A stretch of 64,000 nucleotides of DNA from Candidatus Bathyarchaeota archaeon A05DMB-3 (GCA_019685555.1 JABFQN010000002.1:62001-126000); one strand, 5' to 3'; positions 44,135-53,604 are shown, counted from the stretch's first letter. The notes: a model not told the origin generated them from the sequence alone. Translations and numbers: made by a program.

Positions 44135-44233
44135 GTTAATCGCCTTTCTTGTGATTTGTTAGATGAATTAATAAAACTATTCAATTCTGGATTATTATTT
44201 GCAATAAGAATTTAAGATTCAAAATTTTGAAAT

Positions 44234-44494
44234 TTATTTTGATTCAAGTTTTGGCGTTAATTTTTCTATGGCGTTTTTAAGCTTGTTCCACTCATCCAAG
44301 TTTCTTATGTTAAACTTATGTTTCCGTTTCCAAGTACCGTTTCTGTTTTGCCAAAGATACAATCCTATAGAGCGTCTCCCAAAGGATTCGAATACAACTA
44401 TGGCTTCCCACCATTTTTCACTTTTAAAAATTGTTACGTAGTCTACAACTTTGTAGAATTCTGATATGGGCAGTTTTTCGCTGGTCTCAGCCAT
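44234..44494 (-). CDS. Small hypothetical protein, aromatic-rich
   Basis: 86 aa with several Trp/Tyr in a beta-rich core (YVTIFKSEKWWEAIVVFESFGRRSIGLYLWQNRNGTWKRKHKFNIRN) and a helical C-terminus. The pattern suggests a small beta-sheet fold, perhaps nucleic acid or partner binding. No signal, no Cys. Lies 45 bases downstream of mat on the same strand, so it may be read from the same transcript. Confidence 0.58.
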   Translation of the reverse strand: MAETSEKLPISEFYKVVDYVTIFKSEKWWEAIVVFESFGRRSIGLYLWQNRNGTWKRKHKFNIRNLDEWNKLKNAIEKLTPKLESK

Positions 44495-44539
44495 AAGCTT
44501 CGCCTTTATCCAGAGTTGGCAGTTTCTATAATAAATGTT

Positions 44540-45748
44540 TTAGCATATTGCTATCTTACCTTGGGCTAGTTCCATGCAGAACTTATCTATGTTCTCTAAC
44601 TCATATTCTAAGACTGCTGCTATTTTACTTCTAACTTTATCTATAGAGCTATTCTCCTCCATAACCACTTGAGCTGCGGCGATGGCTGGCTGGTCTATTG
44701 GTCGCCCGATTTCGCTTAATAGCCAAATATAAACTTCTTCCAACTCTGGCACTTCTTTACGGACATGTTGAGCGACTCTAAAAGTTAGAACATTATAGAT
44801 TTTTCCAACATGACTTACTGGATTTTTTCCCGCCGCCGCCTCTGAACAGAACGGTCTATTCAACGATATTAATCCATTTACACGGTTTCCTCTGCCCACT
44901 TGTCCAGAGTCTCCGCTGTCTGCACTGGTTCCTAAAACTGTTAAGTAGACTCCTCCAACGCCTCTGCCTCCTACATCTAACGTGTTTAACTGAATGTTTA
45001 TGCTTCCAAAGTTAGTGTTTGACCTAACAAATGTGTTGATTTCTTCCAGAATTTTCGCCTTCTTGCTAAAGTATTCTTCTTCGCTGCTGATGTAGCGGTC
45101 TACAAAAGCCATTGATATTGTCAAGTTTAGGTTGTTGTTGTTTCTTAAACCCATCACCTTTATATCCTCACCAGATTCTGGAAAACGTTGCTTAAACTCC
45201 TTAGAATTCAGGAACTGCTCCGTTTTCAAGACAATTTTCTCCGTTCTAGTCATGGGAGCGTAACCCACGGCAGCCGAAGTGTCATTGGCGCCTAAAACTT
45301 TTCCTCTTCGCTTGAAAATGTCCACAAGCCCTGCTGAACCTGTTTTTAGCTCTACTTGATACTTTACATGGTTCTCTGGGTCTACGAAACGCATGTTTTT
45401 CTTGAACCACTCTTTTGCAACATTTACGGCTATTTCTTCCACATCTATTTTTGTACCGTTAAAATCTGTTGTGGCTCTGTCGCCGAAAACAAAGAGCATA
45501 GGTTGCTTAACAAATCCTCCGCCGAATCTGATTTCAGATTGTCCAGCGACAAGCAGTGACTTGTCAACATTATAATGCAATATTGTACCTGCCTTTTGCA
45601 GATACTCTCTGTTCAGTCGAAGGGAAATCTGCTCCATAACTGCGTCGCAAATATAGTCTGGATGTCCTAAGCCCTTTCTCTCAACTATTTCAAGCCTCTG
45701 CTCCTCGAGGGGCGTTTGCCTTAATCTTTCAACAATTATGTTCCTCAA
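44540..45748 (-). CDS. mat: Archaeal S-adenosylmethionine synthetase
   Basis: Makes SAM from methionine and ATP. This is the divergent archaeal form: VERKGLGHPDYICDAVMEQIS near the N-terminus, FGGGFVKQPMLFVFGDRATT, GANDTSAAVGYAPMT and TSADSGDSGQVGRGNRVNGLI. The 402-aa length is normal. It is divergent from an HTH-CBS gene sharing a 99-base promoter region, and metE-like genes lie 13 kb away. CBS domains commonly bind adenosyl ligands including SAM, so control of mat by that neighbour is plausible. Confidence 0.96.
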   Translation of the reverse strand: MRNIIVERLRQTPLEEQRLEIVERKGLGHPDYICDAVMEQISLRLNREYLQKAGTILHYNVDKSLLVAGQSEIRFGGGFVKQPMLFVFGDRATTDFNGTKIDVEEIAVNVAKEWFKKNMRFVDPENHVKYQVELKTGSAGLVDIFKRRGKVLGANDTSAAVGYAPMTRTEKIVLKTEQFLNSKEFKQRFPESGEDIKVMGLRNNNNLNLTISMAFVDRYISSEEEYFSKKAKILEEINTFVRSNTNFGSINIQLNTLDVGGRGVGGVYLTVLGTSADSGDSGQVGRGNRVNGLISLNRPFCSEAAAGKNPVSHVGKIYNVLTFRVAQHVRKEVPELEEVYIWLLSEIGRPIDQPAIAAAQVVMEENSSIDKVRSKIAAVLEYELENIDKFCMELAQGKIAIC

Positions 45749-45817
45749 CTTAAGCCTCCACTGCAGTGAAGTTTTCAGTTTTATGCGGGAAAGTAAATAT
45801 ATACTTTGCTGTATCAG

Positions 45818-45846
45818 TTTTATATTTGAAAATAACCGGTGGTTAT
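45818..45846 (+). promoter_or_regulatory. TATA box plus palindromic operator candidate at the HTH-CBS gene
   Basis: TTTATATTT at 45818-45826 sits about 26 bases before the TTG at 45848, as for a leaderless transcript. Between them ATAACC-GGT-GGTTAT (45832-45846) is a perfect 6-bp inverted repeat with a 3-base spacer, covering the expected initiation region. A second weak palindrome, AAGTA-N6-TACTT at 45791-45806, overlaps the expected TATA region of divergent mat. Confidence 0.5.
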
Positions 45847-45847
45847 A

Positions 45848-46381
45848 TTGTTAATAACTGGCTCCACCATCCGAAAATTGAGGCTTGAAGCGAAACTCAC
45901 GCAGAAAAAACTGGCAGAGCTTGTTGGAGTTTCACAAGCACACATAGCAAAAATAGAGCAAGGAAAGGTTGACCCTAGACTTTCAACTGTCAACAAGATT
46001 CTACGAGTTTTGACGGAAAGCAAAGAAAAGAGATGTAAAGACATAATGACTCGGGGAGTGATTTTTGCGAAACTCGATGATAGTGTTTTAAAAGTAAGCG
46101 AAATTATGGTTCGCCACGCAATTTCCCAGATGCCAGTGCTTAACAAAGGGAAAGTTGTAGGCACCATAACCGAGGAGAGCATAATCAGAAAGCTAAGTTC
46201 CAACATTGCTGAGGAAAAAGTTGAGAGGGTTATGGATCCTCCGTTGCCAATGGTTTCTGAAGATACAAGTATAAGCGCAATTCGCCCCTTGCTTGAGAGG
46301 CGGCAAGGAGTTTTAGTCGCAAAGGGCAAAAGGATTGTTGGAATAATGACACGTTCAGACCTCTTGAAAACTATAGGGTGA
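45848..46381 (+). CDS. XRE-type HTH regulator with two CBS domains
   Basis: About 178 aa. Residues ~4-58 are an XRE helix-turn-helix (IRKLRLEAKLTQKKLAELVGVSQAHIAKIEQGKVDPRL); residues ~65-178 are a CBS pair (DIMTRGVIFAKLDDSVLKVSEIMVRHAISQMPVL and VMDPPLPMVSEDTSISAIRPLLERRQGVLVAKGKRIVGIMTRSDLL). I prefer the TTG at 45848 because it lies 26 bases from the TATA box; GTG at 45839 would begin inside the palindrome. CBS pairs bind adenine nucleotides or SAM. Its stop is 6 bases before the DHH gene. Confidence 0.86.
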   Translation: MLITGSTIRKLRLEAKLTQKKLAELVGVSQAHIAKIEQGKVDPRLSTVNKILRVLTESKEKRCKDIMTRGVIFAKLDDSVLKVSEIMVRHAISQMPVLNKGKVVGTITEESIIRKLSSNIAEEKVERVMDPPLPMVSEDTSISAIRPLLERRQGVLVAKGKRIVGIMTRSDLLKTIG

Positions 46382-46387
46382 AACACT

Positions 46388-47560
46388 ATGTCTTTGCAAA
46401 ATTTTAAGCAATATGCCGAACATACAATTGCACTGCTTAGAAAGGAGTCTCCTAAAAAAGTCTTTATAGTTCATCACGATGATGCTGACGGATTATGCTC
46501 AGCTGCGATAACCCAGAGGGCTTTAGAGCGCGAGGGAATAATCACTGAAACCTTCTGTTTAGAGAAAGTCTACACAGAAGTGATAGCCAATTTACATTCC
46601 ACAGAAGGGCAAACAATCTTCTATGTTGATATAGGTTCATCACATGCAGACTTAATCTCAAAACTCAATGAAAGAAAAAACTTAACCATAATATTAGACC
46701 ACCACGACCCAAAACCATCAATGGATTCTAAAGTCTTAGACTTAAACTTGGAAAATTTTGGGTTTAAGGGTGAAACCGACTTTTCGGGGGCTACATGCTG
46801 CTATCTTTTTGCAAAAGCGTTGAATGAACAAAACAGTGATTTGGGCTATTTGGCTTTGGTGGGAAGCAGCGAAATTCCAGGTGGTTTTAAATCCCTAAAC
46901 AAAATGGTTCTGCAAGAAGCATTAGAGAAAGGTTTTGTTCACAAGAAGGGTAAAAGCCTAGAAATCCCGCGCCTAGGGGTCAAAATTGACGCTTTGTTCT
47001 CTAAACTTCAGATTCTCGGAGCAGTAGGCTATTATGAGGGCGGTCCGGAATTGGGGATAAAAGCGTGCTTAGAAGGAATCGACAAGGAAATAGATGAGAA
47101 AATAAATGTTTTAGAGGAAAGGCGGAAGAACGTTAACCGAAGGCTTTTGGGAAGACTTTACCATGAAAGACTTAAAGAAACAAAGCACATTCAATGGTTC
47201 GATGCTGAAGATATGTATGCAGGTATGGGAACAAAAGTAATTGGACAGTTCTGCTCCTTCCTCTCATATCAGATGCGCTTAGTAAAACCCAACAAGTATA
47301 TCCTAGGGTTTGTTAATGTGCCGCCGGAAATTCCAAAATGGGGAAAACTCAAAGAAAACTTTGCAAAGGCTTCCATAAGAGTCCCAAAGCCCATGCAAAA
47401 AATGATTGAAGAAGGAAAACTACCAGGAGCAGTAAACCTTTTAGACGAGGCCTCCAAAGGTTTTGGAATGGCTGACGGACACCAATATGCAGCAAACGTC
47501 GTTCTGCCTTTTGCTAAAAAGCTGGAACTTTTAGAAAATGCTGAGCGAACACTGGGCTAG
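46388..47560 (+). CDS. DHH-family phosphoesterase (archaeal RecJ-like)
   Basis: 390 aa. The DHH fold motifs are HHDDADGLCSAAIT (motif I), DIGSSHADLI (motif II) and ILDHHDPKP (motif III, giving the family name), with a C-terminal region holding the GMADGHQYAANV segment that resembles the DHHA1 signature. Archaeal RecJ-like proteins act as single-strand nucleases or as GINS partners; oligonucleotide degradation is also possible. It follows the HTH-CBS gene closely and may share its promoter. Confidence 0.84.
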   Translation: MSLQNFKQYAEHTIALLRKESPKKVFIVHHDDADGLCSAAITQRALEREGIITETFCLEKVYTEVIANLHSTEGQTIFYVDIGSSHADLISKLNERKNLTIILDHHDPKPSMDSKVLDLNLENFGFKGETDFSGATCCYLFAKALNEQNSDLGYLALVGSSEIPGGFKSLNKMVLQEALEKGFVHKKGKSLEIPRLGVKIDALFSKLQILGAVGYYEGGPELGIKACLEGIDKEIDEKINVLEERRKNVNRRLLGRLYHERLKETKHIQWFDAEDMYAGMGTKVIGQFCSFLSYQMRLVKPNKYILGFVNVPPEIPKWGKLKENFAKASIRVPKPMQKMIEEGKLPGAVNLLDEASKGFGMADGHQYAANVVLPFAKKLELLENAERTLG

Positions 47561-47568
47561 GTAACGCT

Positions 47569-48957
47569 TTAAAAGCCCGCCTTAAGCGGATTACGGGGCT
47601 TCATAATCTCCCTTAGGAGCACTGTGGCATATGAACCGCGATAAAGCATAAAACTCACAACTACCTTCTTCTTATGCGGATTTACCTCATCTCCTGATAT
47701 TTTGTTTAGGGAAAAACCTTTCAGAGGAGCCAAAGCAGTGCGCAACCCTCCTTTTAGACTTAGTTCCGGCATCCCTTTTATCTTAAAGTTTTCCAGAGAC
47801 ACGCCTTCCTCTTCCAAAACATGTTTTTCATTTTCTCCTTGCACACCCTGGGAGAGTTTTTGCCTAAAACCAGCTAATGGAAGAGCCAAAAACATTTTTC
47901 CAAGTTTTAATGCCTTTTTGATTTCGGAAATGTTTTCTTGGCTTGCAATCTTGTATTTCGATATGTTCGGCAATCCTGAAGCTTCAACGCCTACGACATA
48001 ATCTCCAAATTCAACTCTATTCAGTTGAAGCCCTTGAGCTATTCTTCTGCTTAAAATTTTGTTGAAAAGATAAGCCTGATAAGCTTGTGGGAAAAGTGTG
48101 CACAGTTTTGCTGGCAACCGCCTAAATGCTCCTACAAAGTCATTTGGTTTTTTCGCTAGATGCCACAGCATCAAACGTTCGTGATGCAATTTTTTAGGAA
48201 ACTCTTTCAAGGCTTTTTTAAAATCTTGAGTATGCCATAATTTTTCTCGAGCTTTTCTGGATTCCGGGTGCTCGTTTGGACTTGGTTTTGCAAGGAAAAG
48301 CATGGCGGCTTTTCGAAATTTTCCTTTAATCAACGCTTTTCCCACAAGATGCGTTATTGGACGTATTGTTCCAAACCTTTGATGCCCAAAAAAGTTGGGC
48401 GCGCCGCCTAACGCTTCAAGTTCCCCAACAACTTTGGATACTCGATGTTTTATATCCGCTTCAGAGTGGCTCACAGCATGCACCACAATCCTAAAATTGT
48501 TTCCAAGAATGTAATATGATGAAAGCTTAGCGTGAAAAAAGCGTATTGGACGGATTTCTATATCATTGATTTTTACCTTTTTAATGGCTTCTGGTGTAAC
48601 CCCTTCAATTGTTACGTGTTGTGCGGTAAGGGCATTGGCATCCTTTATTCCAGCGATGTGAATTTGCTGCGGACTTATACCCAGCTGCTGCGCAACAGCC
48701 CTAACAGCCTGAAAATCATCCCAGTTTCGCTTAACCAGGACACACAACAAGCGCCGCTGCACGAAAGGCGAGGGCGGTGTTTCACGTACTTGCAACTGCA
48801 GTTTTGCTGAGGGATATATTTCCGCCTTTAAACCATCCACAAGCACTTCTTCAACCATAAAGTCTTCGGGAAACTGCCTTATCACTCCTCCAATGCCTAA
48901 GGTGCTGGTGGCATAAACCTCAATTCCGATGTTTTTCTCCAATTTTGAAACAAACAA
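47569..48957 (-). CDS. truD: tRNA pseudouridine synthase TruD
   Basis: Forms pseudouridine 13 in tRNA in bacteria (and related Pus7 sites). The catalytic motif GIKDANALTAQHVTIEGV holds the Asp, with the TruD-specific NFFGHQRFGTIRPITHLVG segment and the C-terminal LRGSYATVLLREIMKP-like end. 462 aa, longer than bacterial TruD, normal for archaea. Last gene of a reverse run that begins with the Zn-ribbon/EF-1beta genes. Confidence 0.94.
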   Translation of the reverse strand: MFVSKLEKNIGIEVYATSTLGIGGVIRQFPEDFMVEEVLVDGLKAEIYPSAKLQLQVRETPPSPFVQRRLLCVLVKRNWDDFQAVRAVAQQLGISPQQIHIAGIKDANALTAQHVTIEGVTPEAIKKVKINDIEIRPIRFFHAKLSSYYILGNNFRIVVHAVSHSEADIKHRVSKVVGELEALGGAPNFFGHQRFGTIRPITHLVGKALIKGKFRKAAMLFLAKPSPNEHPESRKAREKLWHTQDFKKALKEFPKKLHHERLMLWHLAKKPNDFVGAFRRLPAKLCTLFPQAYQAYLFNKILSRRIAQGLQLNRVEFGDYVVGVEASGLPNISKYKIASQENISEIKKALKLGKMFLALPLAGFRQKLSQGVQGENEKHVLEEEGVSLENFKIKGMPELSLKGGLRTALAPLKGFSLNKISGDEVNPHKKKVVVSFMLYRGSYATVLLREIMKPRNPLKAGF

Positions 48958-48976
48958 GAATAAACCCCAAATAGAC

Positions 48977-49366
48977 CTAAAAAAGCGGCAGTTTTCCCGT
49001 TAATTTATCTACAATTTCCACTGGGGCTGGGCCTATCCCCAAACATGTTATCGTGCCGGGAGGGATTTCGGTAAGTCCGCAGTCAGTTATTAGAGCGCAC
49101 GGCAACCCTAATTTATTCGCTTGTTTTTCCAGTTCTAAAAGTTCTTTTTCGCCTTTGACTTTGACAACTATTTTGCATTGTCCCTCATTAAGCCAAGCTT
49201 TAAACCATTGTTTATGGTGTTTTCGGGCTGCTTCAGATGCAGAAACCGCCGCATGTCCAGATTGGGCTGCTATTTTGCCCTTGCTCATTTTTAAATCGGA
49301 ACGGAATGCGATTACCTGCTTATAATGGAACTCGCTCATGTTGTCTTCAACCGTTTCAGTGCTCAT
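48977..49366 (-). CDS. pth2: Peptidyl-tRNA hydrolase, archaeal/eukaryotic type (Pth2)
   Basis: Recycles peptidyl-tRNA. The family core is intact: YKQVIAFRSDLKMSKGKIAAQSGHAAVSA, then GQCKIVVKVKGEKELLELEKQA, LITDCGLTEIPPGTITCLGIGPAP. I start at MSTETVEDNM (49366), 10 bases after the ggr stop; a longer frame overlaps ggr. Met at 49339 is also possible. Next gene is truD on the same strand. Confidence 0.95.
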   Translation of the reverse strand: MSTETVEDNMSEFHYKQVIAFRSDLKMSKGKIAAQSGHAAVSASEAARKHHKQWFKAWLNEGQCKIVVKVKGEKELLELEKQANKLGLPCALITDCGLTEIPPGTITCLGIGPAPVEIVDKLTGKLPLF

Positions 49367-49376
49367 TTTAAAAACT

Positions 49377-50606
49377 TTAACCTTTAAGTTTTTGTTGAAA
49401 GTAAGCCATGAAAAAGTAGGCAAATGAAGCTATAATCCTCGGATTCCAACATGCCCTAAGCATAGTTTGCCCTTGGAAATCTATTTCCTTCAAATCTTTG
49501 AAACTTTCGTTAACATGGATTTTTCTGCAGAAGCCTACAAAACTGTCTAACTTTTTATCCGATATTCTATCCAACATTCTCCTAGCCTCAAGCATAACCT
49601 TAACGTCAAAGCCTATAAGTTTCATGAAACGTTTTTGGTATATGCTGAGAAATTTGGAAGAGAAGTCTTTTTTGTTTAATGCTTCTGCTACCACATCTGC
49701 TGCGACCTTTGCGCAGTTCAAACCAAATATAACCCCGCCACCTGTGGTGGGTTTTACTTGAGATGCTGTGTCACCCACTGCGAGAAAGCCGTCAGAATAT
49801 GCTTTTGGTAATGGGCCGCTAAGGGGTATTGGGTGAAAAGACTCTCGCATGATTTTTGCTCTTTGAAGTTTCTTAGAAGCCGCTGGATGTCTTTTCATTA
49901 GTTTCTGCAAAAGAGTTTTGGGGTTTCCAACTCTGGCGCCCAGCCCAACCTTCGCTTTGTCTTCTCCTTTGGGAATAAGCCAAGCGTAGAAACCAGGCGT
50001 GTAATTGTTTCCTAGAAAAACCTCAACCACATCGGACTCAAGGTCCTTAACGTTTTCAACTTCAGCATTAACACAATTAACAAAGCTCTCTCTACGAGGC
50101 GAGGCTAAACCAGCTTGCCTCAAAATTCTATAAGCTGTTCCCTCAGCATCCACAACCAAACTGCTAAAAAACTTGACGGTTTCCCCTTTCTGTTTTACCA
50201 GAACGCCTTTTACGAAGCTTTCTTTGGTGATTAAAGATTCAACCCGTGAACTCAAGCAGTAGCGGACACCAGTTTTTTCAGCTAAACGCGAAATATGCTT
50301 GTCAAATAGTGCACGGTTAACGGCGCATGTTATTGCTGAGGCAAACCGAACTGAAAATTCTAAGCCGTTTGGCGAGTAAATTTTCGCTCCGTAAAAAATG
50401 TTTTCAATGATTCCTCTAGGCAGCGGATAAAGTTCCAAATTTTTTAGGCTGTTAATGCTTAAGTGCCCTGCGCAGTGGCATGGAACGCCGATTTCGCTAT
50501 GCTCTTCAAAAACCGTTACGTTGACGCCCTTTTTCGCCATGTTCAAGGCGCAGAAAGAGCCACAAGGCCCGCCTCCAACAACTGCTACATCTGCGAAATT
50601 TTTCAT
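49377..50606 (-). CDS. Geranylgeranyl reductase family FAD-dependent oxidoreductase
   Basis: Saturates geranylgeranyl chains of archaeal lipids or works on related isoprenoids. The Rossmann dinucleotide motif VAVVGGGPCGSFCALNMA is at the N-terminus, followed by EIGVPCHCAGHLS and the FAD segment GFLAVGDTASQVKPTTGGGVIFGL. About 409 aa. I use the Met before KNFADVAV rather than the one seven codons upstream, as it directly precedes the FAD motif. It precedes pth2 with 10 bases between. Confidence 0.9.
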   Translation of the reverse strand: MKNFADVAVVGGGPCGSFCALNMAKKGVNVTVFEEHSEIGVPCHCAGHLSINSLKNLELYPLPRGIIENIFYGAKIYSPNGLEFSVRFASAITCAVNRALFDKHISRLAEKTGVRYCLSSRVESLITKESFVKGVLVKQKGETVKFFSSLVVDAEGTAYRILRQAGLASPRRESFVNCVNAEVENVKDLESDVVEVFLGNNYTPGFYAWLIPKGEDKAKVGLGARVGNPKTLLQKLMKRHPAASKKLQRAKIMRESFHPIPLSGPLPKAYSDGFLAVGDTASQVKPTTGGGVIFGLNCAKVAADVVAEALNKKDFSSKFLSIYQKRFMKLIGFDVKVMLEARRMLDRISDKKLDSFVGFCRKIHVNESFKDLKEIDFQGQTMLRACWNPRIIASFAYFFMAYFQQKLKG

Positions 50607-50642
50607 GTGTTGGCACGTTAAAACCATGTCTATTGGCGCTTG

Positions 50643-50870
50643 TTACGTTATAAGTTCAACTCTTTTCTTCCCGCGTGCAAGTGATGTTGCACGTATTTTC
50701 CCAGCAATTTCAAGCCGCATGAGCAGCTCGTTAAAGTCTTTAAAACCTAAATCTTTGTATTCTTCGGTTAAGTATTCGAAAAGTTCCGTGTCAGTCATGG
50801 CTCCCTTCTTTTTCAGTACTTCCAGTACAGCATAATATGTTGGATGGGTTTTCCAAATTTTTATAGGCAT
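50643..50870 (-). CDS. Small winged-helix-like protein
   Basis: 75 aa. The pattern YYAVLEVLKKKGAMTDTELFEYLTEEYKDLGFKDFNELLMRLEIAGKIRATSLARGKKRVELI fits a compact winged helix of the archaeal PadR/ScpB-like style. It lies 12 bases after cdc48 on the same strand and before ggr, so it is likely in the operon. A regulatory or structural role is possible; nothing more can be said. Confidence 0.7.
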   Translation of the reverse strand: MPIKIWKTHPTYYAVLEVLKKKGAMTDTELFEYLTEEYKDLGFKDFNELLMRLEIAGKIRATSLARGKKRVELIT

Positions 50871-50882
50871 GGCGCTTCTCTC

Positions 50883-53054
50883 CTATGCCACTGGTGTGGC
50901 TGGCTTTTGCACTTGTCTAACTTGCTGCATGAAACTCTTATACCACTTTTCCATGTCCGGCGTAATCGATGGGCCTATTCTCTTCAAGGCTTCTTCAAAA
51001 TCTTTCATTGTAACTTCCTTCGCGTTTACATCCCTTCTTAACGCTTGCATAGCTGCTTCTCTACATAAAGCCTCTATGTCAGCGCCTGAATAATTCTTGG
51101 TTATTGCCGTCAAGTTTTCTAGGCTTACATCTTTAGCCAACGGCATGTCCTTTGTATATATTTTGAATATTTGAAGGCGGCTTTTCTCGTCTGGTTCTGG
51201 CACATATATTAGCCTATCAAACCTTCCTGGACGGAGCACTGCCGGGTCAACAATGTCTGGCCTGTTTGTTGCTGCTATCACGACGACATCTTCTAAAGTT
51301 ACTATGCCATCCATCTCTGTTAGAAGTTGGCTTATTACTCGTTCTGTTACTCCACTGTCTGCAAAGCCTAATCCTCGACGGGGCACAAGGGAATCTATCT
51401 CGTCGAAGAATATAACGGCTGGAGCCGCCATTCTTGCTTTTCTGAAAACTTCTCTTATAGCTTTTTCAGATTCTCCAACCCATTTTGAAAAGACTTCCGG
51501 TCCTTTAATTGTTATGAAGTTGGCTTCGCTTTCTGTGGCTACAGCTCTAGCCAACAATGTTTTACCGCAGCCAGGAGGCCCATAAAGCAGTATTCCTTTA
51601 GGCGGCTTTATCCCCAACCTTTTAAAGATTTCAGGGTTTTTCAAAGGCCATTCAACGGCTTCTTTAAGCTCTTGTTTAACTTCTTCCAGTCCACCTATGT
51701 CCTCCCAATGCACTGTTGGCACTTCGATGTATACTTCACGCATGGCGGTCGGTGTAACCTCTTTGTAGGCGTTTAGGAAGTCTTCCATTTTCACCTCCAT
51801 TTTCTCCAGAACTTCAGGTGGTATGCGTTCTTCTTCAAGGTTTATTTGCGGGAGATACCGCCTTAATGCTTTCATGGCGGTTTCTCTGCAAAGTGCTGCC
51901 AAATCTGCACCTGTATATCCATGGGTCATTTCCGCAAGCTTCTTAAGGTCTACGTCTTCAGCTAGCGGCATTCCCCGCGTGTGAATCTGAAGAATTTCAT
52001 ATCTTCCCTGCTTGTCTGGCACGCCTATCTCTATTTCTCTATCAAATCTTCCAGGTCTGCGGAGCGCTGGGTCTAAAGCGCTGGGTCTGTTTGTCGCCCC
52101 TATTACTATAACGTTTCCCCTTCCAGACAAACCATCCATTAAGGCTAGAAGTTGCGCCACCACACGCCTTTCAACTTCACCTGTGACCTCTTCTCGTTTT
52201 GGCGCTATGGCGTCTAACTCGTCGATGAATATTATGCTTGGAGCGTTTTGCTGGGCTTGTTGGAAGATTTCTCTAAGCCTAGCCTCAGATTCTCCATAAA
52301 ACTTGCTCATTATTTCTGGCCCGTTTATGGAGAAGAAATTTGCTTCCGACTCATTTGCCACAGCCCTAGCCAACAACGTTTTGCCGCAGCCCGGAGGCCC
52401 GTGTAGTAGAACTCCTTTTGGGGGTTCTATGCCGAGTCTCTGGAAAAGCTCTGGGTGTCTCAGCGGGAGCTCCACCATTTCCCTTACTCTTTGGATTTCT
52501 TCGTGTAATCCGCCTATGTCTTCGTATGTTGTTCTTGGCACTCCTTTTCCTTCTGGTGCTGGTTCACTTAAAATTGTCAATCGTGTTTCGGCTGTAACCT
52601 TTACAATGCCATGGGGTCGGGTTTTTGTCACTACGAAGGGTATGGCGTGTCCAAGCATCATAACAAGCGTTGTGTCTCCTTCGACGAGAGTTCTCTCCAT
52701 TAAACGGTTTTTAACAAAGTTTGTGAAGTCTTCGTCAACGTTTAAGCGCATATCAACTGGCGCAAGGGTCACGTTTAAGGCTTCCTTAACCTTTGCTGGT
52801 CTTACAATGACGTATTCGTTTATGGCTACCCCCGCGTTTTTGCGTGTAAAACCATCTATGCGTATCATGTCGCGGTTTTGGTCTTCGCTGTAAGCTGGCC
52901 ACGCTATGGCTGATGTGGTTCTTTTTCCAACGATTTCTATTACGTCGCCTGCGCTTATGCCCAGCTTCTGCATGGTTCTCTGGTCTATTCTGGCGATTCC
53001 TCTTCCAACATCTCGCTGTCTTGCATCTCCAACGCGAAGTTGAACTTCACTCAC
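50883..53054 (-). CDS. cdc48: AAA+ ATPase Cdc48/VAT
   Basis: Hexameric unfoldase acting with the archaeal proteasome. The N-domain (double-psi barrel, residues ~1-180) starts [21 protein letters not shown]. Two AAA domains follow, each with Walker [16 protein letters not shown] and Walker B ([24 protein letters not shown]), and arginine-finger regions [19 protein letters not shown] and [19 protein letters not shown]. 723 aa, normal. Ends QKPATPVA, lacking an obvious hydrophobic-tyrosine docking tail. Confidence 0.96.
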   Translation of the reverse strand: MSEVQLRVGDARQRDVGRGIARIDQRTMQKLGISAGDVIEIVGKRTTSAIAWPAYSEDQNRDMIRIDGFTRKNAGVAINEYVIVRPAKVKEALNVTLAPVDMRLNVDEDFTNFVKNRLMERTLVEGDTTLVMMLGHAIPFVVTKTRPHGIVKVTAETRLTILSEPAPEGKGVPRTTYEDIGGLHEEIQRVREMVELPLRHPELFQRLGIEPPKGVLLHGPPGCGKTLLARAVANESEANFFSINGPEIMSKFYGESEARLREIFQQAQQNAPSIIFIDELDAIAPKREEVTGEVERRVVAQLLALMDGLSGRGNVIVIGATNRPSALDPALRRPGRFDREIEIGVPDKQGRYEILQIHTRGMPLAEDVDLKKLAEMTHGYTGADLAALCRETAMKALRRYLPQINLEEERIPPEVLEKMEVKMEDFLNAYKEVTPTAMREVYIEVPTVHWEDIGGLEEVKQELKEAVEWPLKNPEIFKRLGIKPPKGILLYGPPGCGKTLLARAVATESEANFITIKGPEVFSKWVGESEKAIREVFRKARMAAPAVIFFDEIDSLVPRRGLGFADSGVTERVISQLLTEMDGIVTLEDVVVIAATNRPDIVDPAVLRPGRFDRLIYVPEPDEKSRLQIFKIYTKDMPLAKDVSLENLTAITKNYSGADIEALCREAAMQALRRDVNAKEVTMKDFEEALKRIGPSITPDMEKWYKSFMQQVRQVQKPATPVA

Positions 53055-53123
53055 CTAAAACCCTTCCATAAACAAGTTGCTCTGTTTCGAAACAAGTCTA
53101 ATTCCTATATAAAGGTTTAACCT

Positions 53124-53399
53124 CTATCTGCTGGTTCGCCTAACCATTAGTGTCTGTATTTGGCTTATTTCGCTTATATGTTCAAGCCTTTTTTCAAGCT
53201 CTTCAAGCACGCCCGTCTTATCCTCTGGAATTTTGATTGCACATATTAAGGCGTTTAACCCGAAGGCTATTGGTTCTTCGCCATACCCGTAGACTGTGGC
53301 AAATTCTGGAAGAGATTCCTCAATTTTCTTTTTCAAATCGTCAAAGTTTACGGTTATGTCTTTCGGAAATATCTTATATGAGATTACAACGCTTCCCGT
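53124..53399 (-). CDS. Elongation factor 1-beta (aEF-1beta), apparent ACG start
   Basis: Nucleotide exchange factor for aEF-1alpha. The 91-aa protein shows VVISYKIFPKDITVNFDDLKKKIEESL, YGYGEEPIAFGLNALICAIKIPED and a C-terminal QIQTLMVRR strand, the full aEF-1beta domain. Homologues start M-G-x-V directly before this. Here the equivalent codon is ACG at 53397-53399 (T-G-S-V-V), with AAGGAGGG ending 9 bases upstream. The nearest canonical in-frame start is TTG at 53429, upstream of that Shine-Dalgarno and within the Zn-ribbon gene. Family call is strong; the ACG start is inferred. Confidence 0.85.
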   Translation of the reverse strand, partial: TGSVVISYKIFPKDITVNFDDLKKKIEESLPEFATVYGYGEEPIAFGLNALICAIKIPEDKTGVLEELEKRLEHISEISQIQTLMVRRTSR

Positions 53400-53415
53400 T
53401 TCCCTTTTCCCTCCT

Positions 53416-53604
53416 TTATGGTCCCACAAAGCCACATTTAGGACACTTATATGGACGCCCAAACTTTCTACATTTTTCACATCGCCTTATCAAGATTTCC
53501 CCACAGTTTGGACATAGAAACTTTGTGGCTTCAGATCCCGGCAGGATTGGCTTACCACAGCTTGTGCATGTAACCAAAGTTATTGTAGCTGTTCTTTCAG
53601 TCAT
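53416..53604 (-). CDS. Zinc-ribbon RNA-binding-like protein (COG2888 type)
   Basis: 62 aa with four CxxC pairs: [24 protein letters not shown] and CPKCGFVG, giving two zinc ribbons. This small protein commonly precedes aEF-1beta in archaea, and does so here with its stop 17 bases before the proposed ACG start. Presumed translation-associated. ATG start after a weak purine tract. Confidence 0.88.
   Translation of the reverse strand: MTERTATITLVTCTSCGKPILPGSEATKFLCPNCGEILIRRCEKCRKFGRPYKCPKCGFVGP

Noticed and set aside
45820-46386. A 188-aa reverse frame opposite the HTH-CBS gene.
   Set aside because: Antisense shadow: low-complexity Ser/Leu-rich product, while the forward frame has clear HTH and CBS motifs.
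52303-52893. A 196-aa forward frame inside cdc48.
   Set aside because: Antisense shadow of the conserved AAA domain and N-domain.
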